From: Olivibacter sitiensis DSM 17696
GTDB lineage: Bacteria > Bacteroidota > Bacteroidia > Sphingobacteriales > Sphingobacteriaceae
Length of the DNA stretch: 64,000 nt
Assembly: GCF_000427965.1 (NCBI RefSeq)
Contig: NZ_ATZA01000002.1
Span: 164,233-228,232 of the forward strand
Reading direction: 5' to 3'
Below, piece by piece: positions 27,673 through 36,949 of this stretch (the stretch's first letter is position 1; each line of letters begins with the position of its first letter). Below the pieces are notes generated by a model. That model had not been told where the DNA came from. It saw only the letters and a list, made by a program, of their open reading frames with translations, and did no database searches. Made by a program: the position numbers and the translations under genes.

Positions 27673-27680
27673 CAAAGGTA
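27673..27680 (-). promoter_or_regulatory. -7 element of the Ada-like gene
   Basis: TACCTTTG on the minus strand (consensus TAnnTTTG) lies directly in front of the first ATG at 27668. Confidence 0.5.
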
Positions 27681-27870
27681 GATGCTATTTGATAAGCATA
27701 AAATCCGTTTTTTGCTTTTTTTTGATCAAGAAATATCTAACAAGCTACAAACAGCAACAATGAACACGATCTTTTTTGCTTCTCGCCTAGCCATTATTGG
27801 TATTCCTTCTTTTATTTTTAGTCTTTCTGCTTTAGTCCAAAATATCCCTTATTATGTCGTTAATTAACCC

Positions 27871-27878
27871 TACCTTTG
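27871..27878 (+). promoter_or_regulatory. purH -7 promoter element
   Basis: TACCTTTG fits TAnnTTTG and is 24 bp before the purH ATG at 27903. No clear TTG is at the -33 position. Confidence 0.55.
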
Positions 27879-27902
27879 CGCCAAAATTCAAAAAACAGTA
27901 AA

Positions 27903-29429
27903 ATGAGCCAACCCGTTAAAATTAAGAACGCTCTGGTTTCTGTCTATTACAAGGACAAGCTGGACTCCCTCATCCAGACACTAAACCAATATGGCGTTCA
28001 TTTTTACTCTACTGGTGGAACCGAAAGATTTATTCGCGAACTAGGTATTGATGTTACCCCTGTGGAAGAACTAACTAGCTACCCTTCTATATTGGGTGGA
28101 CGCGTAAAAACACTTCACCCAAAGGTATTTGGTGGCATCCTCAACCGACGCGAGCTAGCCGAAGATCAGGAAGCGATTGCAAAATACGACATTCCGGAGA
28201 TCGACTTAGTCATTGTAGATTTATATCCTTTTGAGGAAACCGTATCATCTGGTGCTAGTGAGGCCGACATCATCGAGAAAATAGACATCGGTGGTATTTC
28301 TCTCATTCGCGCTGCCGCCAAAAACTTCAAGGATGTGGTCATCATCTCTTCAAAAGATGATTATCAGGCATTGGAAGACATACTCAAAGAAAATGAAGGC
28401 TATACGACTCTAGAGCAGAGGAAAGCCTTTGCCAAAAAAGCTTTTCATGTATCGTCTCACTACGATACTGCTATATTCAATTACTTCAACCAAGAAGACC
28501 CCTTGCCGGTGTTCAAATACAGTGTGGCAAAAGCCAGTCCGCTGCGTTACGGAGAAAACCCCCACCAAAAGGGCGTATTTTATGGCGATCTGGATGCCAT
28601 GTTTACCAAGCTGAACGGAAAGGAGCTATCCTACAACAACCTGGTAGATGTAGATGCCGCCGTAGCTTTAATAGATGAATTTGACGAACCTACCTTTGCT
28701 ATCTTGAAGCACACTAATGCCTGTGGCGTAGCTACCAGGCCTACCTTGCTCGATGCCTGGAAAGATGCCTTGGCCTGCGATCCGGTGTCTGCATTTGGCG
28801 GTGTGCTCATCTGCAATGGCGAGGTAGACAAAGCCACCGCGGAGGAAATAAACAAACTGTTCTTTGAGGTACTCATAGCGCCCTCGTTTAGCGAAGATGC
28901 CCTACGCGTGTTGAAAGGCAAGAAAAATCGGATCCTGTTGCAAAGGCACGAAGTGGAATTGCCCAAAACGCAATTCAAGACCTTGCTCAATGGCTTCATC
29001 GAACAAGACAAGGATAGTACCATAGAAAATGCGGACCAAATGAAAGCGGTCACCGATAAGCAGCCTAGCGAGGCCGAGCTGAAGGACTTGTTTTTTGCCA
29101 ATAAACTGGTAAAGCACACCAAATCGAACACCATAGTCTTTGCCAAAAACGATCAGCTTCTGGCAAGCGGTGTAGGGCAGACCTCACGTGTGGATGCCCT
29201 GAAACAAGCTGTGGAAAAGGCCAAGTCTTTTGGTTTTGACCTGCATGGCGCTGTTATGGCATCCGATGCATTCTTCCCTTTCCCAGACTGCGTGGAACTA
29301 GCGGCAGACGCTGGCATTACAGCCGTTTTGCAACCAGGAGGATCTATAAAGGACCAGGATTCTATTGACATGGCCAACAAAAAAGGACTCGCCATGGTCA
29401 TTACTGGCGTAAGGCATTTTAAGCACTAG
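27903..29429 (+). CDS. purH: Bifunctional AICAR transformylase/IMP cyclohydrolase PurH
   Basis: Catalyses the last two steps of IMP synthesis. Start 27903 (MSQPVKIKNALVSVYYKDKL) gives 508 residues; the open frame extends 27 bases upstream, but the -7 element at 27871 makes the longer start unlikely. An N-terminal MGS-like domain (STGGTERFIRELG, GGRVKTLHPKVFGGIL) is followed by the transformylase domain with RYGENPHQKG and the catalytic KHTNACGVA. It ends with SDAFFPFPDCVE and AVLQPGGSIKDQDSI. Length is normal. A terminator-like hairpin follows. Confidence 0.96.
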   Translation: MSQPVKIKNALVSVYYKDKLDSLIQTLNQYGVHFYSTGGTERFIRELGIDVTPVEELTSYPSILGGRVKTLHPKVFGGILNRRELAEDQEAIAKYDIPEIDLVIVDLYPFEETVSSGASEADIIEKIDIGGISLIRAAAKNFKDVVIISSKDDYQALEDILKENEGYTTLEQRKAFAKKAFHVSSHYDTAIFNYFNQEDPLPVFKYSVAKASPLRYGENPHQKGVFYGDLDAMFTKLNGKELSYNNLVDVDAAVALIDEFDEPTFAILKHTNACGVATRPTLLDAWKDALACDPVSAFGGVLICNGEVDKATAEEINKLFFEVLIAPSFSEDALRVLKGKKNRILLQRHEVELPKTQFKTLLNGFIEQDKDSTIENADQMKAVTDKQPSEAELKDLFFANKLVKHTKSNTIVFAKNDQLLASGVGQTSRVDALKQAVEKAKSFGFDLHGAVMASDAFFPFPDCVELAADAGITAVLQPGGSIKDQDSIDMANKKGLAMVITGVRHFKH

Positions 29430-29736
29430 GCAAGATTGCCTTCATAATATTTCCACAAAAAGACTTTTTGTGTCTTTCTTTTAATGAAATCGGGGCTGTC
29501 TACAATCCTTATACTGGAGAAGACAGCCCATTTTATTGTTTTCAATACCAAAAGCTGCTTCTTAAGCCCCAATACGTGCCTTGCGAAAGGCCAAGTGCCT
29601 AAACTCTTCAGAGTCGGAAGTCTAACCGACAAGAAAAATGATTTTTATATTTGATTCACATCAAAGACACCGATAGAATATCATTTTTTTGTTTTAATTT
29701 TGCCTATTAAATTTATAACTCTTAAAAGCATTCTGA
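29430..29736 (+). promoter_or_regulatory. 307-bp purH-mreB spacer
   Basis: It contains the purH terminator hairpin and a TAATTTTG -7-like element at 29695-29702, 34 bp before mreB. I see no gene in it. Confidence 0.45.
29493..29540 (+). terminator. Terminator-like hairpin after purH
   Basis: GGGCTGTCT (29493-29501) pairs with AGACAGCCC (29521-29529) across a 19-nt loop, followed by ATTTTATTGTTTTC. Confidence 0.6.
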
Positions 29737-30759
29737 ATGGGCTTATTCAACTGGTTTACTCAAGAAGTGGCCATAGATCTAGGAACAGCAAATACATTAA
29801 TCATACATAATGACAAAGTCGTGGTCGACGAGCCGAGTATCGTTGCTTTTGACCGTTCTACAAATAAAGTTATCGCCATTGGCCGTCAGGCCATGCAGAT
29901 GGAAGGGAAGACCCATGACAACATCCGTACTGTTCGCCCACTCAAAGACGGTGTCATAGCCGACTTCAATGCTGCCGAACACATGATACGCGGCATGATT
30001 AAGATGGTCAACAACGGAAAAGGCTGGTTTTTCCCTTCGCTTCGTATGGTTATCTGCATCCCCTCGGGCATCACCGAAGTGGAAAAGCGTGCGGTACGCG
30101 ACTCGGCCGAGATAGCCGGTGCCAAGGAAGTGTATCTCATCCATGAACCGATGGCTGCCGCTGTGGGAATAGGCATCGACGTGGAAGAGCCCATGGGCAA
30201 CATGATCATTGATATCGGTGGCGGTACCACGGAAATTGCGGTCATAGCACTTTCGGGTATTGTGTGCGACCAATCTATACGCGTGGCCGGAGACAACTTT
30301 GATGCTGACATTGTGCAGTATATCCGTAGGCAGCACAACATCATGATCGGTGAGCGAACTGCTGAAAAAATCAAAATTGAAGTAGGCGCAGCGCTGCCCG
30401 AACTGCAGGACCCTCCTGCAGACTTTGCCGTACAGGGAAGAGATTTAATGACCGGAGTACCCAAGCAGATTACCGTGAGCTATACGGAGATTGCACACTG
30501 CTTAGACAAATCCATCTCAAAAATAGAAGAAGCTATCTTGAAGGCGCTTGAGATCACGCCACCAGAACTTTCGGCAGATATCTACCAGACAGGCATATAC
30601 CTGACGGGTGGTGGTGCACTGCTTCGTGGGCTGGACAAACGTATCCAAGCCAAGACCAAGCTGCCCGTGCATGTGGCCGAAGATCCATTGCGTGCGGTAG
30701 TACGTGGAACGGGCATTGCCCTGAAAAACATTCATGGGTACAAATTTTTAATGCAGTAG
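29737..30759 (+). CDS. mreB: Rod shape-determining protein MreB
   Basis: Bacterial actin that orients lateral wall synthesis beneath the inner membrane. The 340 residues start MGLFNWFTQEVAIDLGTANT, with the N-terminal hydrophobic patch that binds membrane and the phosphate-1 loop. IIDIGGGTTEIAV (about 157-169) is phosphate-2 and YLTGGGALLRGLD is the adenosine motif. It heads the mreB-mreC-mreD-mrdA-rodA operon. Confidence 0.98.
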   Translation: MGLFNWFTQEVAIDLGTANTLIIHNDKVVVDEPSIVAFDRSTNKVIAIGRQAMQMEGKTHDNIRTVRPLKDGVIADFNAAEHMIRGMIKMVNNGKGWFFPSLRMVICIPSGITEVEKRAVRDSAEIAGAKEVYLIHEPMAAAVGIGIDVEEPMGNMIIDIGGGTTEIAVIALSGIVCDQSIRVAGDNFDADIVQYIRRQHNIMIGERTAEKIKIEVGAALPELQDPPADFAVQGRDLMTGVPKQITVSYTEIAHCLDKSISKIEEAILKALEITPPELSADIYQTGIYLTGGGALLRGLDKRIQAKTKLPVHVAEDPLRAVVRGTGIALKNIHGYKFLMQ

Positions 30760-30829
30760 CAGAATTAACTATAATATTATATTTATTCTTATTGACGAAA
30801 AAGGGGAGAATAAGTAAAAATGAACCAGA

Positions 30830-31663
30830 ATGAAGAATATTTGGATTTTCATTGGTAAATACAATGCTTTTTTCTTGTTCCTGCTTTTCTTTGGCTTTTC
30901 GTTATTTTTGGTGATAAGGAACAATATCTATCAGCGTTCCTATGCTTTTAATTCAGCCAACCTGATTGTAGGAAGCATCTACGCCCATGTTAACGAATTT
31001 ACCAAGTACTTCAATCTGGGGAAGGCCAATGATCGTTTGGCCAATGAAAACGCTGCGCTTAGAGAACAGTTGAGACAATCCCTGTATTCCAATATAGTAG
31101 ACGAGCACCAGGTAAATGACAGCCTTTATGACCAACGCTATAGCTATATCGTAGCTCGGGTAATCAACAATAGCGTGCATCAAAAAAGCAATTACATCAC
31201 TATAGACCGGGGCAGCCTTCATGGAATACAGAAAGGCATGGGAGTTATCTCTGCCGATGGCGTGGTAGGTATCGTATTGAATGTGTCGCCACATTTCACT
31301 ACTATACAATCGGTATTGCACCCCGACACGCGCATCAGCGCCACACTCGATACAGTCAATGCTTTCGGCTCGCTGATATGGGGAGGAAAAATAGTAGACC
31401 CTACCAAAGCTGCTTTGAGGGATATTCCAAACCATGTTAAGGTGAAAGAAGGCGAGAAAGTAGTGACCACTGGCTATTCCTTGTTTCCTTCTCATATCCC
31501 AATAGGGAAAGTAATCAAATCTGATATGAGCGGAGATAGCTTTCTGGACATTGAAGTGCTATTGGACACGGATTTCAGCACCTTGCAGTACGTTTATGTC
31601 GTGCTAGACAAGATGTCCGATGAAAAACAGGAGTTGGAAAAATTGAACACCGAAAATGAGTAG
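30830..31663 (+). CDS. mreC: Rod shape-determining protein MreC
   Basis: Bitopic periplasmic scaffold of the elongation complex, 277 residues. It has one membrane helix (about 12-30), a coiled coil (about 62-85, KANDRLANENAALREQLRQS) and a beta-barrel domain with GSLHGIQKGMGVISADGVVG and TTGYSLFPSHIPIGKV, typical of MreC. It lies 70 bp after mreB, and its end overlaps mreD by 8 bp. Confidence 0.95.
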   Translation: MKNIWIFIGKYNAFFLFLLFFGFSLFLVIRNNIYQRSYAFNSANLIVGSIYAHVNEFTKYFNLGKANDRLANENAALREQLRQSLYSNIVDEHQVNDSLYDQRYSYIVARVINNSVHQKSNYITIDRGSLHGIQKGMGVISADGVVGIVLNVSPHFTTIQSVLHPDTRISATLDTVNAFGSLIWGGKIVDPTKAALRDIPNHVKVKEGEKVVTTGYSLFPSHIPIGKVIKSDMSGDSFLDIEVLLDTDFSTLQYVYVVLDKMSDEKQELEKLNTENE

Positions 31664-32171
31664 CATATTTATCCTTAACATTATACGGTTTTTCCTGCTT
31701 TTAGCAGTACAGGTATTTCTTTTCAAAAATGTAGGCTATTATAACGTTGCTACCGCATTCCCCTATATATTGTTTTTATTATTACTGCCGCTTAATATAC
31801 CGAATTGGCTTCTTTATACCATCTCCTTAGCCACTGGCATTGTCGTGGACATGTTCTACGACACCTTTGGAGTCCATGCTGCTGCTTGTTGTACGCTGGC
31901 ATTTGTGCGTATCATCGTGATGAAGCTCACGGTAGATTATGAGGCACATGAAACACTCGCCACACCCGGCATTGGCGAAATGAACTTTAGGTGGTTCTTT
32001 TTTTACAGTTCAGTTCTGGTGCTGACTCACCACCTCACACTCTTTATGGTAGAAGCATTCACTTTCTCCAACCTGCACTACACACTAATAAGCGCTTTTT
32101 TGAGTTCTATATTTACAGAGGTAGTCATTCTACTATTTTCATTGATATTTTACAGAAAAACGAAGCGCTAA
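31656..32171 (+). CDS. mreD: Rod shape-determining protein MreD
   Basis: Small polytopic inner-membrane protein of the rod complex, 171 residues with about five hydrophobic segments. MreD is poorly conserved, so the call uses size, topology and its position, overlapping mreC by 8 bp and followed by the PBP2 gene. PYILFLLLLPLNIPNWLLY and a GIVVDMFYDTFGVHAAACC segment are in keeping with Bacteroidota MreD. Confidence 0.88.
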   Translation: MSSIFILNIIRFFLLLAVQVFLFKNVGYYNVATAFPYILFLLLLPLNIPNWLLYTISLATGIVVDMFYDTFGVHAAACCTLAFVRIIVMKLTVDYEAHETLATPGIGEMNFRWFFFYSSVLVLTHHLTLFMVEAFTFSNLHYTLISAFLSSIFTEVVILLFSLIFYRKTKR

Positions 32172-32197
32172 TTTTCTTATCTACTTAGAATAATCAG

Positions 32198-32205
32198 TAG
32201 CTTTG
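32198..32205 (+). promoter_or_regulatory. Possible internal -7 element before mrdA
   Basis: TAGCTTTG matches TAnnTTTG in the 81-bp mreD-mrdA gap, without a clear -33 TTG. It might give extra expression of mrdA-rodA. Confidence 0.3.
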
Positions 32206-32252
32206 AAACACATAACAGATTTAATTCAACCTCTATTATTGTTGAACAAAGG

Positions 32253-34205
32253 ATGAACAACGGCTTTTTTGCTAGAAGATACGTGATACAAGGAATATTT
32301 ATAGCCGTAGCGCTCTTATTGGCTATTCGTCTGTTCTACCTGCAGGTTATAGACGACTCATACCTGCTTTCTGCCAACAACAATGTGTTGCGCAAAATGG
32401 TAGTATATCCAGCTAGGGGAGTTATCCTAGACCGAAACGGAAAAATATTGGTACAGAATGAACCTGTGTACGACCTCATGGTCGTACCTAGGGAAGTAGG
32501 AAATATAGACACGCTGGAACTCTGTCGATTGATCGACATCGACCTGGAAGGGTTTCGCAAGCGATTTAACAAGGCTAAAAGTTTTTCACCTTATAGAGAG
32601 TCTGTTTTTGAGAAACAGCTTTCCTCTCAGACTTATGCCAGACTGCAGGAAAAGCTGTTTCAGTTCAGAGGCTTCTATGTACAAAATCGCACGGTGCGCA
32701 GCTATCCCGACAGCATTGCCGGCCAATTCCTAGGCTATATCAACGAAGTAAACGACAAGGACATAGAACGTTCCAATGGATTTTACAGACCGGGAGACTA
32801 TATCGGAGTGAGCGGTGTAGAAAGAGCCTATGAGGAGATGCTCCGGGGACAACGTGGCGTACAAAACCTGATGGTAGATGCGCTCAACAGGCCAAAAGGG
32901 CACTATATGGATGGCAAGTACGACACCTTGGCCAGGGCTGGCGAAGGCTTGGTGTCGTCGCTCGATCTGGAAGTACAGAAATTAGCCGAAAGGTTCCTTA
33001 AAAACAAACGTGGAGCTGCCGTGGCCATAGAACCATCTACGGGTGAAATCCTAGCTTTTGTAAGCTCTCCCTCATATGACCCGAATCTATTGGTAGGAAG
33101 AGAAAAAGGCAACAACTACATGAAATTGTTGAACGACCCCAACAAACCGATGTTTATCCGTCCTATCCAAGCACAATACTCGCCTGGATCGGTATTCAAG
33201 GTAGTAAGCGCCCTAGTTGCCCAGCAAGCCGGCATGCTGAACGAAAAGACCATCTTCTATTGCGGCGGCGGATATCACTACGGCCGAGGACATGTCATGC
33301 GATGCATGCACGTGGATGGATCCATCAACCTGATACAAGCCATACAACACTCATGCAACACTTATTTCGGCTACACCTATGCAACGATGTTGGACAAGAG
33401 AAAGATGAAGCCCGAAAAAGCATATTCCTTATGGCGAGAAGCAGTCATGAAGTTCGGTATTGCGCGCGACCTGGAAATAGATCTGCCCAACGAACGAAAG
33501 GGATTACTGCCGACTGCCGACTTTTACACCAAGCGCTTTGGGAATGCCAATTGGACTTCTAGCTTTAATATCTCCAATTCCATAGGACAGGGTGAAGTGG
33601 AGATCACGGTACTGCAAATGGCCAACATTATGGCGATAGTGGCAAACAGGGGATATTACTATCGCCCTCACCTCATCAAATCCATAGGCGAGGACCATGT
33701 GATCAAAAAAGAATTTACGGAAAAAATAGATGTAGGGGTAGAAGAAAGGTATTTTGAGCCTGTCATAGAAGGCATGAGCCGGGTAGTGAACGTTCCGGGA
33801 GGTACCGGCTACAGCGTTCGCATCCCTGGAATAGAGATGTGCGGAAAGACGGGTACCGCCCAGAATCCACACGGAAAAGACCATGCCGTATTCTTTGCTT
33901 TCGCTCCGAGGGAAAACCCAAAAATCGCCGTTGCAGTATTGGTGGAAAACATGGGTTTTGGCGGATCTTGGGCAGGTCCTATAGCCAGCATGATGATAGA
34001 ACAGTACCTTAAAGACACCATCACCATGCCTAAAGCCATTCAGGAAAGGGTGCTCAATGGCAACAACCTCTATGTGCCTGAAGAAGAAAAAAGTACTTCG
34101 GGCACTGTGGCGGCCGTACAAAACAAAAGTAAACAAACCAACAGGCAGAAAGACACAACAAACCAACAGGCTAGTCTAAAAGCGGTATTGAACAAGAATG
34201 ACTAA
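32253..34205 (+). CDS. mrdA: Elongation class B penicillin-binding protein PBP2 (MrdA)
   Basis: Transpeptidase of lateral wall synthesis, partner of RodA. The 650 residues have an N-terminal membrane helix (about 9-29) and a pedestal domain (VYPARGVILDRNGKILVQNE). The transpeptidase domain has SVFK in YSPGSVFKVV, HSCNTYFGY (SxN motif with Cys in the middle) and CGKTGTAQNPHGKDHA. The C-terminal 60 residues are a low-complexity Gln/Asn/Lys tail. It overlaps rodA by 8 bp. Confidence 0.96.
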   Translation: MNNGFFARRYVIQGIFIAVALLLAIRLFYLQVIDDSYLLSANNNVLRKMVVYPARGVILDRNGKILVQNEPVYDLMVVPREVGNIDTLELCRLIDIDLEGFRKRFNKAKSFSPYRESVFEKQLSSQTYARLQEKLFQFRGFYVQNRTVRSYPDSIAGQFLGYINEVNDKDIERSNGFYRPGDYIGVSGVERAYEEMLRGQRGVQNLMVDALNRPKGHYMDGKYDTLARAGEGLVSSLDLEVQKLAERFLKNKRGAAVAIEPSTGEILAFVSSPSYDPNLLVGREKGNNYMKLLNDPNKPMFIRPIQAQYSPGSVFKVVSALVAQQAGMLNEKTIFYCGGGYHYGRGHVMRCMHVDGSINLIQAIQHSCNTYFGYTYATMLDKRKMKPEKAYSLWREAVMKFGIARDLEIDLPNERKGLLPTADFYTKRFGNANWTSSFNISNSIGQGEVEITVLQMANIMAIVANRGYYYRPHLIKSIGEDHVIKKEFTEKIDVGVEERYFEPVIEGMSRVVNVPGGTGYSVRIPGIEMCGKTGTAQNPHGKDHAVFFAFAPRENPKIAVAVLVENMGFGGSWAGPIASMMIEQYLKDTITMPKAIQERVLNGNNLYVPEEEKSTSGTVAAVQNKSKQTNRQKDTTNQQASLKAVLNKND

Positions 34206-35463
34206 TCAGCGAAATATATTTGGCGGCAATATTGACTGGGTAACTATTTTGATCTGGTTTTGTCTATGCATCATTGGGTGGTTCAACATTCATGCTGCCG
34301 TCTTTGATCCAGAACATCCCAGTATTGTGAGCCTGAACACCAACTACGGCAGGCAGTTCATCTTCATCATTGCCAGCATGATTACGGCATTCTTTATAAT
34401 GATGATAGACAGCAAGTTCTTTAATTATATATCACCCGTGTTTTATGGTATAACCCTACTACTTCTGGTGCTAGTGCTGTTAGTAGGGCAAAATGTTGGT
34501 GGAAACCAGGCCTGGATTTCCATTGGAGCTTTCAAACTGCAGCCCTCTGAATTTGCCAAGTTGTCCTCGTGCTTGCTCTTGGCTCGTTATCTAGGAGATT
34601 ACACAAACAAAACACCCAACTTCAAAACACTTTTCTTTGGTGCATTGATACTATTGGCACCTGTTTGCCTTATTATGCTTCAGCCAGACACTGGGTCGGC
34701 AATGACTTTTTTTTCACTGGTTTTTGTATTCTATAGGGAAGGTTATATTTCCGGGCAACTCTTGCTGTTTGCCCTACTCTGCATCATCCTATTCATATTG
34801 AGCTTACTGTTTTCAGAATGGTATATTATAGGCACCTTGTTCGTGCTATGTGCTCTTGGAGCTTTTCTTTTCAGGAGAAACCGCAAAGCCATCAGCTCCG
34901 CCATTATCTTGTTTGTTGCGTCCGCAGTTTTTGTCCTTTTTGTAGATTTTGCCTACAACCATATATTGCAGCCTCATCAACGGCATCGCATAGATGTAGT
35001 ATTGGGCAAAATAGACGATCCACGTGGCAAGGGTTATAATCTGAGGCAATCCAAAATAGCCATCGGTTCGGGACAACTTTTTGGAAAGGGCTATTTGCAA
35101 GGCACACAGACGAAGTATAATTTTGTACCTGAACAAAGTACCGATTTCATCTTTTGCACCGTAGGTGAAGAGTGGGGATTTGTGGGCTCGATGGTGGTAG
35201 TGTCGCTATACCTGGCACTTTTGCTAAAAGTGATACAAATTGCTGAACGGCAACGCACCAGTTTTGCAAGGGTATACGGCTATTGTGTTGCTTCTATCTT
35301 CTTTTTTCATTTTTTCATCAACATTGGCATGACCATTGGCATAGTTCCTGTTATCGGGATTCCGCTACCTTTTTTGAGCTATGGAGGTTCCTCCCTACTC
35401 AGTTTTACGGTATTGCTTTTTATTTTATTGCGCTTCGATTCCAACCGAAAAGGGTTAGTATAA
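34198..35463 (+). CDS. rodA: SEDS peptidoglycan glycosyltransferase RodA
   Basis: Polytopic lipid II polymerase of the elongation complex, 421 residues with about ten membrane segments. SEDS motifs are AWISIGAFKLQPSEFAKL, KIAIGSGQLFGKGYLQGTQT, FVPEQSTDFIFCTVGEEWG and GIPLPFLSYGGSS. Overlap with mrdA and the end position in the mre operon separate it from FtsW at 5238. It is convergent with pgk. Confidence 0.96.
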   Translation: MTNQRNIFGGNIDWVTILIWFCLCIIGWFNIHAAVFDPEHPSIVSLNTNYGRQFIFIIASMITAFFIMMIDSKFFNYISPVFYGITLLLLVLVLLVGQNVGGNQAWISIGAFKLQPSEFAKLSSCLLLARYLGDYTNKTPNFKTLFFGALILLAPVCLIMLQPDTGSAMTFFSLVFVFYREGYISGQLLLFALLCIILFILSLLFSEWYIIGTLFVLCALGAFLFRRNRKAISSAIILFVASAVFVLFVDFAYNHILQPHQRHRIDVVLGKIDDPRGKGYNLRQSKIAIGSGQLFGKGYLQGTQTKYNFVPEQSTDFIFCTVGEEWGFVGSMVVVSLYLALLLKVIQIAERQRTSFARVYGYCVASIFFFHFFINIGMTIGIVPVIGIPLPFLSYGGSSLLSFTVLLFILLRFDSNRKGLV

Positions 35464-35477
35464 AAAATCGGAACTAA

Positions 35478-35519
35478 CAAAAAAGCCGCGGCCTCCATAA
35501 AAAAGATGGAGGCCGCGGC
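35478..35519 (-). terminator. Strong terminator downstream of pgk
   Basis: A perfect 14-bp GC-rich stem, GCCGCGGCCTCCAT (35485-35498) and ATGGAGGCCGCGGC (35506-35519), with a 7-nt A-rich loop. On the minus strand it is followed by TTTTTTGTT, so it ends pgk transcription; on the plus strand (rodA) there is no T-run. Confidence 0.85.
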
Positions 35520-35554
35520 ACGTGCCTAAAAGGAAAAACAATTAATTTTATCCC

Positions 35555-36745
35555 CTATTCGTTTATGGCTTTCACACCGGGCAGCTCCCTACCTTCCATA
35601 TACTCCAGTAGTGCGCCGCCTCCTGTGCTTACATAGCTCACCTTATCGGTATAACCAAACTTAGTTACCGCAGCGGCAGAGTCACCACCACCTATCAATG
35701 AAAAAGCTCCATTTTTGGTTGCTTCCACAACGGCATCGGCCACCGCCTTGGTTCCTTTAGCAAAGGTATCCATCTCGAACACCCCCATTGGACCGTTCCA
35801 AAGGATGGTTTTGGAGGCCTTGATGACTTGGGCAAATTTGACCGCCGATGCTGCACCAATGTCCAAGCCCATAAGGCCTGCTGGAATCTCGTCGTTTGGT
35901 CCGTCATAGACCTTTGCGTCATTAGCGAATTTGTCTGCTATCTGTGCGTCTTCGGGCAAGATCAACTTTACACCCTTATCAGCCGCTTTTGCGACGAGGC
36001 TGTTGGCCAAATCCAGCTTATCCAACTCCACCAGCGATTGCCCGATCTCGCCACCACGTGCTTTCACAAAGGTATAGGCCATTCCACCGCCTATTATAAG
36101 GTTATCTACCTTATCCAACAGCGCTTCGATGAGATCTAGCTTGTCGGACACCTTAGCTCCACCCATAATGGCCGTGAACGGCCTTTCTGGGTGTTCCAAA
36201 ACCTTCTGTGCGTTACCCAGTTCGGCTGCCATCAAGTAGCCGAAGTATTTCGCATGAGGAAAGAATTGTGCTATCACGGCGGTAGAGGCATGTGCCCTAT
36301 GGGCAGTACCAAAGGCATCATTTACATAAACATCGCCCAGTTTGGACAATTTTTCCGCAAAATCCTTATCTCCCTTTTCCTCTTCCTTGTAAAAACGAAG
36401 GTTCTCTAGCAGCAGCACTTCACCGGGTTTCAAAGCAGCAGCTTTTTCTTTCGCTTGCTCACCTATACAGTCATCGGCAAACTGTACCTTCACACCCAAT
36501 TCCTTTGACAGATGGTCGACGATATGCCTCAAAGAATATTTGTCTGTGGGACCATCTTTCGGTCTTCCCAGGTGAGACATTAAGATAACGGATCCGCCAT
36601 CTTTCAAAATTTTCTCTATGGTAGGCTTAGCGCCCTTTATCCTATTATCATCCGTAATATGAAATTGATCGTCCAACGGAACGTTAAAATCTACTCGAAC
36701 CAGGGCTTTCTTGCCCGCAAAATTCAAATCGTCTATGGTTTTCAT
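35555..36745 (-). CDS. pgk: Phosphoglycerate kinase
   Basis: Glycolytic enzyme converting 1,3-bisphosphoglycerate and ADP to 3-phosphoglycerate and ATP. The 396 residues show [10 protein letters not shown] near residue 17, [10 protein letters not shown], the central [19 protein letters not shown] and the nucleotide site [13 protein letters not shown]. It lies 204 bp after gap, with a possible TAATTTTG -7 element on the minus strand at 36842-36849, so the two genes may be transcribed separately. Confidence 0.98.
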   Translation of the reverse strand: MKTIDDLNFAGKKALVRVDFNVPLDDQFHITDDNRIKGAKPTIEKILKDGGSVILMSHLGRPKDGPTDKYSLRHIVDHLSKELGVKVQFADDCIGEQAKEKAAALKPGEVLLLENLRFYKEEEKGDKDFAEKLSKLGDVYVNDAFGTAHRAHASTAVIAQFFPHAKYFGYLMAAELGNAQKVLEHPERPFTAIMGGAKVSDKLDLIEALLDKVDNLIIGGGMAYTFVKARGGEIGQSLVELDKLDLANSLVAKAADKGVKLILPEDAQIADKFANDAKVYDGPNDEIPAGLMGLDIGAASAVKFAQVIKASKTILWNGPMGVFEMDTFAKGTKAVADAVVEATKNGAFSLIGGGDSAAAVTKFGYTDKVSYVSTGGGALLEYMEGRELPGVKAINE

Positions 36746-36841
36746 CTTTATATAAAAAAGTAAAAATTTAAAAGTAAAAATTTAAAAGACATTAGCCGCT
36801 TGTCCGCCCCTTGGCTCGTCCAGGCCAAAAGGCCATTCAAG

Positions 36842-36849
36842 CAAAATTA
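36842..36849 (-). promoter_or_regulatory. Possible pgk -7 element
   Basis: TAATTTTG on the minus strand, about 97 bp before the pgk ATG. There is no clear -33 TTG. Confidence 0.35.
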
Positions 36850-36949
36850 ATATTTTTGAATATATAACCTAATTTTTAGTCCATTATCCTTCCATTAAAT
36901 TACGCCATTAGTCCAGCAACGTATCTGACACGCCATGGCATGATCGGTT

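Noticed and set aside
36760..36790. Direct repeat AGTAAAAATTTAAA before pgk
   Set aside because: It is a short AT-rich duplication with no sign of function; I saw nothing else in that gap.
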